From JBGOUV01 sp041477815 (GTDB lineage Bacteria > Acidobacteriota > Terriglobia > Bryobacterales > JACQDG01), in the NCBI GenBank assembly GCA_041477815.1, contig JBGOUV010000220.1:1-11641 (forward strand): 11,641 nt of DNA. Reading direction: 5' to 3'. The notes beneath the pieces are model-generated. The model saw only the letters and a list, made by a program, of their open reading frames with translations, did no database searches and had not been told where the DNA came from. This document shows, one piece after another, positions 1 to 7,067 of this stretch; position 1 is the stretch's first letter, and each line of letters opens with the position of its first letter. Both the position numbers and the translations under genes were made by a program.

Positions 1-489
1 CTGCGGGTTGACGAAGGAGAATCCGGTCAGCACCACGCGGCGAATATCGGCGCGGCCGTCGCCGTCGGTGTCTTCCAGGTACCAGATGTCGGGCGCGTCC
101 GTTACCAGGATGCCTTTCTTCCAGCGCATCACTCCGGTAGGCATTACCAGTTGATCGGCAAAGACAGTCACTTTGTCGGGCCGGCCATCTCCGTCGGTGT
201 CCTGGAGCAACCGGACCCGCCCCAGTTTGTGCTGGGTATCCAGCGGGTAACCCCGGTCTTCGACGACGTAGATGCGTCCGAATTCATCGACCTCCATGTC
301 CACGGGACCGACGACGTCGGGTTCGGAGGCGAAAGCCTCGATGCGGAGGCCCGGCTCGATCTGAAGTGTCTGGAGGGAGTCCTTCGGGCTGTAGGGCGGA
401 CCCGGCCGCTTGCACCCGCCCAGGAGGACCAGCAACAGAACGGCAACCGAGGCGGTGAGGCGGAAGTTGTGGAACATGCTCAGGTCCAT
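1..489 (-). CDS. PVC-type membrane-bound dehydrogenase-domain lipoprotein, N-terminal part
   Basis: Reading leftwards from an ATG at 489-487, this gives 163 codons with no stop before the window edge, so the C-terminus is missing. The N-terminus has a hydrophobic stretch ending in LLGGC (Cys at residue 26), a lipobox that suggests a membrane-anchored lipoprotein. After it come 'IEPGLRIEAFASEP', 'DEFGRIYVVEDRGYP', 'LLQDTDGDGRPDKVTVFAD' and a second DTDGDGRAD. This order of motifs is that of the PVC-type 'membrane-bound dehydrogenase' N-terminal domain (TIGR02604-like), a predicted six-bladed propeller related to soluble glucose dehydrogenases; the substrate is unknown. An in-frame TGA lies just upstream, so only the ATG at 489 or the one at 477 can start it. 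Neither has a strong Shine-Dalgarno; 477 gives a more typical signal-peptide n-region. Cytochrome c or other domains often follow in this family but cannot be seen here. Confidence 0.85.
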   Translation of the reverse strand, partial: MDLSMFHNFRLTASVAVLLLVLLGGCKRPGPPYSPKDSLQTLQIEPGLRIEAFASEPDVVGPVDMEVDEFGRIYVVEDRGYPLDTQHKLGRVRLLQDTDGDGRPDKVTVFADQLVMPTGVMRWKKGILVTDAPDIWYLEDTDGDGRADIRRVVLTGFSFVNPQ

Positions 490-512
490 GTAGACTGCGC
501 CGCGTTCGAGCG

Positions 513-518
513 ATCATA
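513..518 (-). promoter_or_regulatory. possible -10 element (TATGAT) for the leftward lipoprotein gene
   Basis: TATGAT reads leftwards at 518-513, 23 bases before the ATG at 489, and matches the sigma70 -10 consensus at 5 of 6 positions. No convincing -35 box lies at 16-18 bases, so this is only a candidate. It sits in the 144-bp divergent gap between the lipoprotein gene and the SH3-protein gene. Confidence 0.3.
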
Positions 519-591
519 CCACGGCGCCCCCCGAGTACACGGGTCGCTGTACCAAGATCTCAACGCGACCCAACAGCATGCCACTCTAGCC

Positions 592-621
592 CTCCGAGAC
601 GGACTGGGTGTATACTCCGAG
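592..621 (+). promoter_or_regulatory. possible -10 (TATACT) with flanking CTCCGAG direct repeats
   Basis: TATACT at 611-616 matches the -10 consensus at 5 of 6 positions and lies 17 bases upstream of the ATG at 634. No good -35 was found. The heptamer CTCCGAG occurs at 592-598 and again at 615-621, 23 bp apart, flanking the -10; this spacing is about two helical turns, so a dimeric regulator could bind. Transcription from this -10 would give a leader of only about ten bases. It is a weak candidate. Confidence 0.3.
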
Positions 622-633
622 CGGGGCACATTC

Positions 634-1020
634 ATGAGATTCCACTTTGTCCGGGCGTCGATTTTGTCGTGCCTTTGTTGGCCGGCGTCTGGGGCCGCCG
701 GCTCCGCCACCGTCAAGGTGGAAAGCGCGGCGGTCTACTCCCAGCGGAGCACGAGTGCCGAAGTGGTGAAGTCGCTCAAGAAGGGTGACCCCGTGGTCGT
801 GGAAATGGCTCTAGCCGGCGAGGGCGGAGAATGGTGCTCCGTCAGAGAGCCGGATCAGAAAGTGAGACTCGGCTACATGCGCTGCGAGCAGTTGGAGCGC
901 GAGCAAAGACGCCCGCCGGTCGTCATGGTCCCGGAACCGGCGGCGCCGCCCAGGGCACCGCAGATGCCCGCCGCCGGTGGCCGCGCCCAGCCCGCACCAG
1001 GCGACTATGTTACAGACTAG
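634..1020 (+). CDS. small secreted SH3-like domain protein
   Basis: A 128-aa protein. The frame is open further left, but that part lies antisense to the lipoprotein gene. I chose the ATG at 634 because it starts a proper signal peptide (MRFHFVRASILSCLC..., predicted cleavage near residues 20-25) and has a -10-like box upstream; the ribosome site is weak (GCGGGG). Residues about 26-87 look like a bacterial SH3 (SH3b) domain: 'VKVESAAVYSQRS' and 'SLKKGDPVVVEMA' match the usual pattern of an exposed loop followed by a KG-D-V strand, then W-C-SV and 'LGYMRCEQL' at the closing strand. The tail (about 93-128) is rich in Pro and Ala and looks disordered. SH3b domains often bind cell-wall peptides, but nothing here shows the ligand. 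It ends in TAG directly followed by an in-phase GTG, so this may be the front half of a longer gene broken by a nonsense codon. Confidence 0.7.
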   Translation: MRFHFVRASILSCLCWPASGAAGSATVKVESAAVYSQRSTSAEVVKSLKKGDPVVVEMALAGEGGEWCSVREPDQKVRLGYMRCEQLEREQRRPPVVMVPEPAAPPRAPQMPAAGGRAQPAPGDYVTD

Positions 1021-1347
1021 GTGACCAGGTCGGCAGCAGCCTACATGGACCGGCTGGCGTTGTTCACTGGCTGGCCCGGCGGAGTCGTTTCAGACCCGTC
1101 CGTCAAGTCCGTCAACGTCTTCGAGTTCACCACGGAGCAGCAGGCTCAGGTGGAAAGTCTGGCCAACCAAATGGGCGTGCCCGATTGCCGCCAGTGGATG
1201 GCGGCGGACTCTGTTCGCCTCGCTCTCGAATATTCCCGTGTGATGCGCAGTACGCCTGTGGACCCGCGGACAAAGGCGATGAAGGTTCCCCAAAGGGCCA
1301 AAGAAATTGAGCGTCAGCGGCCGCCGGTTCGGGCCGGTGCGATATGA
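1021..1347 (+). CDS. hypothetical 108-aa protein, or C-terminal half of the SH3 protein
   Basis: I do not recognise this product. The frame opens with GTG right after the TAG of the SH3 gene (TAGGTG) and in the same phase; an ATG at 1045 is an alternative start. Neither has a visible Shine-Dalgarno, so translation would rely on reinitiation, or the TAG may be a mutation or sequence error and the two frames one protein of about 237 aa. The middle looks genuinely coding: 'VNVFEFTTEQQAQVESLANQ' and 'MAADSVRLALEYSRVM' suggest two helices, followed by a basic tail (KAMKVPQRAKEIERQRP). There is no signal peptide, which is odd for a free-standing partner of a secreted protein and favours the single-gene reading. 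The final TGA overlaps the ATG of the next small frame. Confidence 0.45.
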   Translation: MTRSAAAYMDRLALFTGWPGGVVSDPSVKSVNVFEFTTEQQAQVESLANQMGVPDCRQWMAADSVRLALEYSRVMRSTPVDPRTKAMKVPQRAKEIERQRPPVRAGAI

Positions 1348-1493
1348 AGATGCAGGAATTGCTGGAGCGGGTTCTAACCCTGCTCACGCCCGAGCAGCAG
1401 CGGGTGCATGCAGCGGACCTGGAGGCCGCAAAGAAGACCCTCGCGTGGGGGCGCTACATTATGGAACTGGGACGGCGCCAGGCGCAGCGATAG
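1344..1493 (+). CDS. 49-aa helical small protein, ATGA-coupled
   Basis: ATG at 1344 overlaps the TGA (1345-1347) of the preceding frame as ATGA, a typical translationally coupled arrangement. The 49 residues begin MKMQELLERVLTLLTPEQQR and continue with AADLEAAKKTLAWGRYIMEL, an amphipathic, charged, helix-forming sequence with no signal peptide or membrane segment. I do not recognise a family. It ends at TAG 1491-1493. Just beyond, another reading phase continues a similar Ala/Glu/Lys-rich helical sequence to a TAA at 1573-1575, so the gene may originally have been about 77 aa and lost its frame near 1491. The next gene is convergent, so the small cluster ends here. Function unknown. Confidence 0.5.
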   Translation: MKMQELLERVLTLLTPEQQRVHAADLEAAKKTLAWGRYIMELGRRQAQR

Positions 1494-1575
1494 GGCCGCT
1501 TTCCTGATCCACCAGGAGGCAGCCAGAGCCGCGGAGGCCGGAGGAAAGGTCAAGTCGGCGCGGGCCGGGCAGTAA
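1494..1575 (+). pseudogene. possible out-of-frame tail of the 49-aa gene
   Basis: In the reading phase that ends with TAA at 1573-1575, the codons after about 1494 read RAAFLIHQEAARAAEAGGKV and on to a short basic end. This is compositionally like the 49-aa protein just upstream (helical, Ala/Glu/Lys). Removing one base, for example the T at 1491, would join the two into one uninterrupted frame of about 77 codons. The alternative is that this is ordinary non-coding sequence in a GC-rich genome, where open frames are common. Confidence 0.3.
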
Positions 1576-1585
1576 TGCACACCCC

Positions 1586-4500
1586 CTACTGCACCTCCAG
1601 CTCGCTGAGGGCTTTGCGCGCCACGGCGCTGTCGGGCTTCTGCGCCTGCAGGCGCCGCAGGACCTCGCGGGCTTTAGCGCGATCGCCTTGGCGAACGTAG
1701 ACGCGGGCCAGGTTGAGGTAGAGCGTCTCATCGTGGGGCGCCACTTCGAGGCCGTAGCGGAAGGCGGCGATGGCGTCGTTCGGTTTCTGCATCTCCATGT
1801 AGAGCACGCCCAGGTTATTGATGGCGCCGGTGTGATCCCGCTGGATGGCGATGGCCCGCTGGAAATACTTACGGGCCTCGTCGTGTTGGTTCCGGGCGGC
1901 CAGCGCCAGCCCGAGTTGATTGGCGGCCTCGGCGTCGTGCTCGTTGGACTCGACGGCGCGCCGCAGCAGTTTCTCGGCAGACTGTGCGTCACCCAGCCTG
2001 GTGTACGCCCGGCCGGCGCTGAGGAGTCCGTACGACGAGGCCGGAAGAATCGCCAGCGCCTTCTCAAAACAGCGCAGCGCCGCCCGATAGTCCTGGAGCG
2101 CCATTTCGAGGGCCCCCAAGGTGTTCCAGGCCTCCCCGGATTCCGGATTCAACGTCACGGCGCGCTCCAGGTGCTCGCGGGATTTGGCGTGACGGCCGGC
2201 CTCCAGGTGAACGTGCCCCACCGCCAGATGGGCGCGCGCGTTGTCCGGGTTGGCGCGCAGGGCCTCCTCGAAGTAGAGCAGGGACTGCTCCGCGTATCCC
2301 GCCCAGTAAAAGGCGGCGCCCATGCGGAAATGATTGCGGTGCGGCTCCGTGTAGTACTTACCGGGGAAGGGAAGGGCGAGGCCAAGGCGGTCCGGATGTT
2401 TCATCCGTTCCAGATCCGCGCGCAGAACTTCCCCGGGCGGGAGGTACGGATAGAGCTTGTGGGCCAGACCCCGCTCGTCGATCAGGAGCACCAGCGGCAG
2501 GGTCAGCCCGGTCCGATAGTCGAAGATGTACCTCCGGAATAAGGCATAAAAGGACGCCACGCCGGCGGGCACTTTGGTCACATCGACGAACTCGAAGGGA
2601 GCCCCGAACGGAGCCAACGCCGGTTTCTCGCCTGCCCCCAGGCAAACGAACCCGGGCCCCCGTCGCTCCTCGGGCAGCTTGACGGGCTCCAGCAGCCACG
2701 TCGGCTCGAAGCGCGAGGCATTGTCGCCGGAGACGGGCGCGGGAACCTTCGGGGAGGCCGGGCGGGGTGTGAAGGGAACGCGCTTCCAGCCACTTACGCC
2801 TTCCGTGATCTCGTACCGGAATCCCGCCGCCACGTTCTCAAACTCCTGCACCGTGCCGGAGGGCCAGCGGACGCGCAGTTTCGCAGCGGCGACAGCATCG
2901 CCCAACCCGAAATGGAGGCGCTTGGTGTGCTGGGAGAGAAATCCGGATCCGGCTTGGACCGTCTGGACGGAGCGGCCTTCGGGACGTTCCACCTCCACCT
3001 GCGCCCCGATCGCGTCGCGATTCGACCTGGTCCCCCGCAACTGGATCGCGATCGATCGCCGCGCGGCGCCCCAGTCGTTCCGCAGGGCGCGAACCTGCGG
3101 CCCCCGCCGGCTCTTCAGCAGCAGATCCAATACGCCGTCTCCTTCGAGGTCGGTAGCGGCGAAGGCGCGGCTGTCGTCGGCGAAGTCGAGTCCGGAGACG
3201 CCGGAGAAATCGTAGAAGCGGCCCTGGCGCCGGGCGTAGAGCACGTTCGGCTCCCGCCCATTCCAACTGTAGTCCTCGCGGATCCATTGATCGAGCGCGT
3301 TCCAGCCGTTTTCGTAGGCCGGCGCGGCCACGCGCGTCGCCGGAGAGTGCGCCACCACCTGGCGCCAGAAGAAGCTCATCAGATCCTTCTCAGACGAGTT
3401 GGTGAGCATGCCGCAGGTGATGTAGATTTCGGGAGTCCCATCGTTGTCCAGGTCGAGCCCATCGGCGGACCAGGCCCAGCGCCCCATTTCCACGCCCTCG
3501 GCGGGGCCGGTCTCCTCGAACGTTCCGTCGCCCCGGTTGCGGTACAGGGAATTTCCCTTGGTGTGGCGGCGGTAGGCCTCGTGCCGGGCGGGGTCGCGGG
3601 CCGGCGCGAAGGCCTGCTCCGCGGCCACCCGCTGGCCCGCCGCGCTGAACATATTGCTGATGTATAGATCCGGCCGCCCGTCGCCGTCGTAATCGAACCA
3701 GGCCGCGCTCATTCCCGGTCCGAGATCTTCGACTCCCGCCTCGGCCGCCACGTCACGAAAGCGGCCGCCCTGGTTCCGATAGAGGTTATTGCGGCCGAAA
3801 TCGTTGGCCACGTAGAGGTCGGGCCGACCGTCGCCGTCAAAATCGCACCACGCCGGCGCGAAGCTGTAGCGGTTGTTGTTCTGGTCGAGCCCCACGGCGG
3901 CGGTCACGTCCTCGAACCAACCCTCGCCCGCGGCGGTCAGGCGATTCCGAAACAGAAAGTTCGGCGGACCGTTCTGCGAGTCGTGGTACGGGACCGGATA
4001 GCGGTACTGATCCTCACTCTGGAAGTAGACATAGGTGCAGGCGTAGAGGTCGACCCGTCCGTCGCCGTCGTAGTCGGCGGCGGCGATACCGGTAAACGTC
4101 CCCTGCGGCGCGGTGGCGAAGCGGAACGCCTCGGGACGGTGCCGAAAGGTTCCGTCGCCCTGGTTGAGAAAGAGCAGCAGGGCGGTCCTGGTAGCCACGA
4201 TCAGATCCTGCCGCCCGGTATTCCGCAGGTCGACGAAGAGCGCGCTCGAGGTGTCGTCCAGCACTCCGACGCCGGCCCGCCGGGTGATGTCCTCCAGGGC
4301 GCCGTCGCCGCGGCGCTGGTACAAACGATTGGGCAGGCCGCCGGGCTGGCAGACGTACACCTCGTCCCAACCGTCCCCGTCGATATCGCCCACGCTGATG
4401 CCGTTGTTTCCGTAAACGTCGATGCCGCAGGCCGAGTCCAGCCGCGACCGCCAGTACGGGGTGCCTCGCGCGAGCTGCCGCCCGAACGACTCGGTGTTGC

Positions 4501-5083
4501 CGAATACGGAGGCGGTGATGTCCTGGAATAATGGCCGCGACGCGCGCACCAGTGTTTCCGAGACGGGCTGAAACCGCGACAGCCTGTCTTCCTTCCACGT
4601 CTGCTTCCATAGTCCGACCCGGTACTCGAGTCCCTGAGCGCCCGTGCCGGCAACCTCGTAGCGCACCTGTTGGCGCGGGAGTACGAAGAAGCCGGCGCGG
4701 CGGATTTGTCCCAGCGACTCCACCCACCCCTGCAGACCCTCGGCGAAGCGGTGGTCCATCGGATCAAACTCAGCTTCCGACACGCCGTCGGCCACCGGCT
4801 TGTACTTGGCGGGGAGAGGCGAGAGGCCGTGGAAGTCCGGGGCGAGGGGCAGGACGCGGGTCTGGATCATGCGCTCCAGGCGCGCGGTGATTTCCGCCGC
4901 CCGTTTTTCGCCCGGAAACTCGTCCTGCCCCGGTTCGATGAAGCGAGCCAGCGCCTCGTAGGGGTTCGGACGCGGGAAGCGAACGGGCCACTCCGCGCCT
5001 GCCGCCGGCGTGGGAAGCGCCTGCCACCATCCGGCCGCTGCCGCGCTTGAGAGAAACCGCCGTCGCGTGAGGCGCCGAGCCAT
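1586..5083 (-). CDS. Tat-exported FG-GAP / ASPIC-UnbV / degenerate thioredoxin-like / TPR protein
   Basis: About 1165 aa from the ATG at 5083. The frame is open 41 codons further upstream, but this ATG begins a twin-arginine signal (LTRRRFLSSAAAAG, residues about 5-18), so it is preferred despite a poor ribosome site. Residues about 230-665 hold FG-GAP/VCBS propeller repeats with calcium-type loops: DIDGDGWDE, DYDGDGRVD, DFDGDGRPD, DYDGDGRPD, DLDNDGTPE, DLEGDGVLD. Residues about 687-755 are an ASPIC/UnbV domain ('RSNRDAIGAQVEVE', 'QTVQAGSGFLSQHTKRLHFG', 'VRWPSGTVQEFENV'). Residues about 804-894 look like a thioredoxin/redoxin fold ('LFRRYIFDYRTGLTLPLVLL') but lack CXXC. Residues about 918-1162 form seven TPRs. 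The architecture is that of the CRTAC1-like family common in Acidobacteria and Planctomycetes; its role is unproven, probably periplasmic or surface protein binding. It is downstream of, and codirectional with, the Ig/TIGR03437 gene (159-bp gap). Confidence 0.88.
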   Translation of the reverse strand: MARRLTRRRFLSSAAAAGWWQALPTPAAGAEWPVRFPRPNPYEALARFIEPGQDEFPGEKRAAEITARLERMIQTRVLPLAPDFHGLSPLPAKYKPVADGVSEAEFDPMDHRFAEGLQGWVESLGQIRRAGFFVLPRQQVRYEVAGTGAQGLEYRVGLWKQTWKEDRLSRFQPVSETLVRASRPLFQDITASVFGNTESFGRQLARGTPYWRSRLDSACGIDVYGNNGISVGDIDGDGWDEVYVCQPGGLPNRLYQRRGDGALEDITRRAGVGVLDDTSSALFVDLRNTGRQDLIVATRTALLLFLNQGDGTFRHRPEAFRFATAPQGTFTGIAAADYDGDGRVDLYACTYVYFQSEDQYRYPVPYHDSQNGPPNFLFRNRLTAAGEGWFEDVTAAVGLDQNNNRYSFAPAWCDFDGDGRPDLYVANDFGRNNLYRNQGGRFRDVAAEAGVEDLGPGMSAAWFDYDGDGRPDLYISNMFSAAGQRVAAEQAFAPARDPARHEAYRRHTKGNSLYRNRGDGTFEETGPAEGVEMGRWAWSADGLDLDNDGTPEIYITCGMLTNSSEKDLMSFFWRQVVAHSPATRVAAPAYENGWNALDQWIREDYSWNGREPNVLYARRQGRFYDFSGVSGLDFADDSRAFAATDLEGDGVLDLLLKSRRGPQVRALRNDWGAARRSIAIQLRGTRSNRDAIGAQVEVERPEGRSVQTVQAGSGFLSQHTKRLHFGLGDAVAAAKLRVRWPSGTVQEFENVAAGFRYEITEGVSGWKRVPFTPRPASPKVPAPVSGDNASRFEPTWLLEPVKLPEERRGPGFVCLGAGEKPALAPFGAPFEFVDVTKVPAGVASFYALFRRYIFDYRTGLTLPLVLLIDERGLAHKLYPYLPPGEVLRADLERMKHPDRLGLALPFPGKYYTEPHRNHFRMGAAFYWAGYAEQSLLYFEEALRANPDNARAHLAVGHVHLEAGRHAKSREHLERAVTLNPESGEAWNTLGALEMALQDYRAALRCFEKALAILPASSYGLLSAGRAYTRLGDAQSAEKLLRRAVESNEHDAEAANQLGLALAARNQHDEARKYFQRAIAIQRDHTGAINNLGVLYMEMQKPNDAIAAFRYGLEVAPHDETLYLNLARVYVRQGDRAKAREVLRRLQAQKPDSAVARKALSELEVQ

Positions 5084-5242
5084 CCTGTGGTGTAGTGTAC
5101 TACGGCGGATTATGCGGGTGCCCCAGGGGCCTGCGGCCCACCCCAGCGGATGGAGACGCGGCCGGCACGGCCGGGTATTTTCGCCGGTTCTTCGCCGCGT
5201 CTTCAAGGGAGTGCGAGAGCCCCCGCTGGCGTGGGGCGGCCT
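5084..5242. other. 159-bp gap between two leftward genes
   Basis: The gap holds GC-rich dyads but no clear terminator. The clearest are CGGCCG-GCA-CGGCCG around 5159-5175 and GCCCC/GGGGC close after the stop of the upstream gene; neither is followed by a T run in the leftward direction. A TACACT -10-like hexamer reads leftwards at 5099-5094 but has no good -35. Read-through from the upstream gene is therefore possible but not shown. Confidence 0.4.
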
Positions 5243-6898
5243 TCATCGCACGGCCAGCGTGACCCCTGGCCGGCTCACAGCATTACCGATACTGATGGAA
5301 ACCGGAACCTCGTCGCCCGGCGCGGCGCCCTCCGGAACCGCCACGTTCAGTTGCAGAACACCCGCCGCCAAACCCGGCGCTCCACCGGCGAAGAGCACCT
5401 CCGCCGGCACGCCTCCGATCGTTGCCGCCACCGGAAGCCGCGGTGCCGGCAGCGGATCGGCGGCCAGCCTCCCGTCTACGCCCGCCGGCTCGGTCAGCCC
5501 TCCCCCGGTCGCGTAAAGCATCACGACCGAACCCTTGCGGGCGGGACTGCGAGACCCATTCAGGCTGTAGTCCTGATTGAGAATCGCCCCCTGTCCCCGC
5601 CCGGAGGCATCGATGGTGAACAGAGCCGGCGCGCTCTCGGCCACGGCCACGGAAAACGGCCGCGATCGAACACCCTGCACCTCCACGGTCATCTCCGTCG
5701 AGGTCCGCCCCCCCACGCCGTAGGGAACGATGGCGCTCACCTGGTTGGCCTGGGCATAAACCAACGGGGCAGCGAAGCTGTCGAACAGGACTCGCGTGCC
5801 GCCTAGAGCCGTTTCCAGAACACCCGTAGAGCCGACCCGCAGCAGGGCTGCTGTAGAGGGTCCCAACTCCGTACCAAAGATCGTCACGATGGTCCCCGGC
5901 GCCACTGGCCCGGCCAGGAAGCTGGCCCCGTTCACCACAGCGGTGATGGCCGTCCGGGGGTCGATGGTCAGGCTGAAGACTCGGGAGACCCTGGTCTCCA
6001 AGGCGTCCATCGCCTCGATCGTGAAGGTAAAGGTCCCGGCTGCGGAGGGCACGCCGAGCAACTGGCCGGTCGGCGGATCCAGCCTTAGCCCGGCAGGCAG
6101 AGCGCCGGAACGGATCGACCAGCGATGCGGCGGTATTCCGCCGGTCGCCCCCAGCGTCATGGCATAGCTTGCTCCTACCACTCCGCCCGGCAACGTCGCC
6201 GTGGTGATCGCCAGCGCCGGATGAACCAGAAGGGAGAAAGGCCGGCTGGAGGTGGCTTGGCTGCTGTCGGTCACTTGAGCTTCGAAAGAAAACATACCCG
6301 CCGCGCTCGGCATACCGGCGATGGCTCCACTGGAGGCCTCCACGTTCAGGCCCGGCGGCAAAGCGCCCGAACGGACCGACCACCGGTGCGGAGGCGTGCC
6401 GCCGGTCGCCGCCAGCGGGTACGAGTATACTGCGTCCACGGCCCCCGCCGGCAGCGCGGCCGCGCTCGTGATGGCGAGCGGCGCGGTCGGAGCCGTCGGC
6501 GCCAGGATGGCCAAGCTGACCGTGTTCGACCCGTTCATAATGGGGTTCACCACGGTGATGGCCGCGCTTCCTGGAGAGGCGATGAAGCCGGCCGGTACCG
6601 CCGCCGTCAACTGCACTTCGCTGACAAACGTGGTCGCCAGGCGGTTGCCGTTCCAGTACACCTCCGAGCCCGCGGAAATCGGGTTCACGGCCTCTGGCGT
6701 CATGAAGCCGCTGCCCTGAACCGTAAGAATGAAGCCCTGACCTCCGGCCGTGGTCGAACTAGGGGTCACGCCGCTAATAAATGGAGCTGCCGCCAGGCTT
6801 CCGGACAAACCAGCCAGCAGGAGAAACAAAGTACCTTGGAGAAGTCTAGGCGGGAAATTTTCCCGTGTTCGTGCGAAGCTTTCGAATTCCGGCACCAT
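5243..6898 (-). CDS. secreted IPT/TIG - Ig - Ig - TIGR03437 domain protein
   Basis: 551 aa. The ATG at 6898 is chosen over one 17 codons upstream because AAAGGAGAG lies just before it. The layout is an N-terminal signal/hydrophobic segment (about 20-38, 'LLQGTLFLLLAGLSGSLAAA'); an IPT/TIG Ig-like domain (about 39-131, 'ISGVTPSSTTAGGQGFILTV', 'VQGSGF'); two putative-Ig (He_PIG type) repeats (about 140-227 and 228-314), each with TGG-x-PPHRWS-x-RSGALP-x-GL; and a full C-terminal TIGR03437 domain (about 318-551, 'VVNGASFLAGPVAPGTIVTI', 'PLVYAQANQVSAIVPYGVGG', 'ATGGGLTEPAGVDG', 'IGGVPAEVLFAGGAPGLAAG'). TIGR03437 is a domain of unknown function expanded in Solibacter; I infer a surface or extracellular adhesion-like role. 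It is transcribed divergently from the Asp-box protein gene, with its own sigma70-like promoter about 93 bases upstream of the start codon. Confidence 0.9.
   Translation of the reverse strand: MVPEFESFARTRENFPPRLLQGTLFLLLAGLSGSLAAAPFISGVTPSSTTAGGQGFILTVQGSGFMTPEAVNPISAGSEVYWNGNRLATTFVSEVQLTAAVPAGFIASPGSAAITVVNPIMNGSNTVSLAILAPTAPTAPLAITSAAALPAGAVDAVYSYPLAATGGTPPHRWSVRSGALPPGLNVEASSGAIAGMPSAAGMFSFEAQVTDSSQATSSRPFSLLVHPALAITTATLPGGVVGASYAMTLGATGGIPPHRWSIRSGALPAGLRLDPPTGQLLGVPSAAGTFTFTIEAMDALETRVSRVFSLTIDPRTAITAVVNGASFLAGPVAPGTIVTIFGTELGPSTAALLRVGSTGVLETALGGTRVLFDSFAAPLVYAQANQVSAIVPYGVGGRTSTEMTVEVQGVRSRPFSVAVAESAPALFTIDASGRGQGAILNQDYSLNGSRSPARKGSVVMLYATGGGLTEPAGVDGRLAADPLPAPRLPVAATIGGVPAEVLFAGGAPGLAAGVLQLNVAVPEGAAPGDEVPVSISIGNAVSRPGVTLAVR
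5957..6481 (-). repeat. tandem duplication of an Ig-like module inside the secreted protein
   Basis: Two adjacent segments of about 87 codons (6481-6218 and 6217-5957) encode closely similar Ig-like domains. Both carry 'ATGG-PPHRWS-RSGALP-GL', then 'G-PSAAG-F-F' and a closing 'FSL'. Conserved stretches are also visible at DNA level around 6108-6165 and 6366-6420. This points to an internal duplication, though codon differences show it is not very recent. Confidence 0.75.
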
Positions 6899-6903
6899 GT
6901 GGT

Positions 6904-6912
6904 CTCTCCTTT
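6904..6912 (-). promoter_or_regulatory. ribosome binding site AAAGGAGAG that fixes the start at 6898
   Basis: Reading leftwards, AAAGGAGAG at 6912-6904 is followed by ACCAC and then ATG. It is one of the strongest Shine-Dalgarno sequences in the window and argues against the upstream in-frame ATG at 6949. Confidence 0.8.
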
Positions 6913-6990
6913 CTGCCGCCAGAGGACGACTGGAAATCAGAGGGCCCACTAACAGCCTTGGCGCGCCATTTTCCCTTCCTATTACTATTT

Positions 6991-7020
6991 ACTATAACGC
7001 GCGGGAAGCGGGCAAGTCAA
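6991..7020 (-). promoter_or_regulatory. sigma70-type promoter for the Ig/TIGR03437 gene
   Basis: On the minus strand, TTGACT (7020-7015, 5 of 6 to the -35 consensus) and TATAGT (6996-6991, 5 of 6 to the -10 consensus) are 18 bases apart. The start point would be near 6984, giving a leader of about 85 bases before the ATG at 6898. It sits back to back with the rightward promoter at 7094-7122. Confidence 0.6.
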
Positions 7021-7067
7021 CAGGAAGTCGAAACGGGAAAAACGGAAAAAGAGAAAGGGGATAAGGG

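Noticed and set aside
151..633. Leftward extension of the SH3-protein frame to an ATG at 151
   Set aside because: This part is antisense to the PVC-type lipoprotein gene, which has recognisable motifs, and contains no signal peptide; the ATG at 634 starts a clear signal sequence.
831..1310. 159-codon rightward frame in another phase
   Set aside because: Arg/Gly/Pro-rich composition typical of a shadow frame in GC-rich coding DNA; overlaps the SH3 gene and the 108-codon frame without any motif.
1688..3667. Long rightward frames (1688-2542, 2574-3215, 2912-3667)
   Set aside because: They lie wholly antisense to the FG-GAP/ASPIC/TPR gene and carry no recognisable domain; codon bias of the real gene on the minus strand explains their openness.
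5159..5175. CGGCCG-GCA-CGGCCG dyad as a terminator after the Ig/TIGR03437 gene
   Set aside because: The only T-rich stretch lies on the plus-strand side, while the gene is transcribed leftwards; dyads of this type are common in GC-rich intergenic DNA.
5084..5206. Upstream extension of the large Tat protein by 41 residues
   Set aside because: The extra residues are Arg/Pro/Gly rich and would bury the twin-arginine signal inside the chain.
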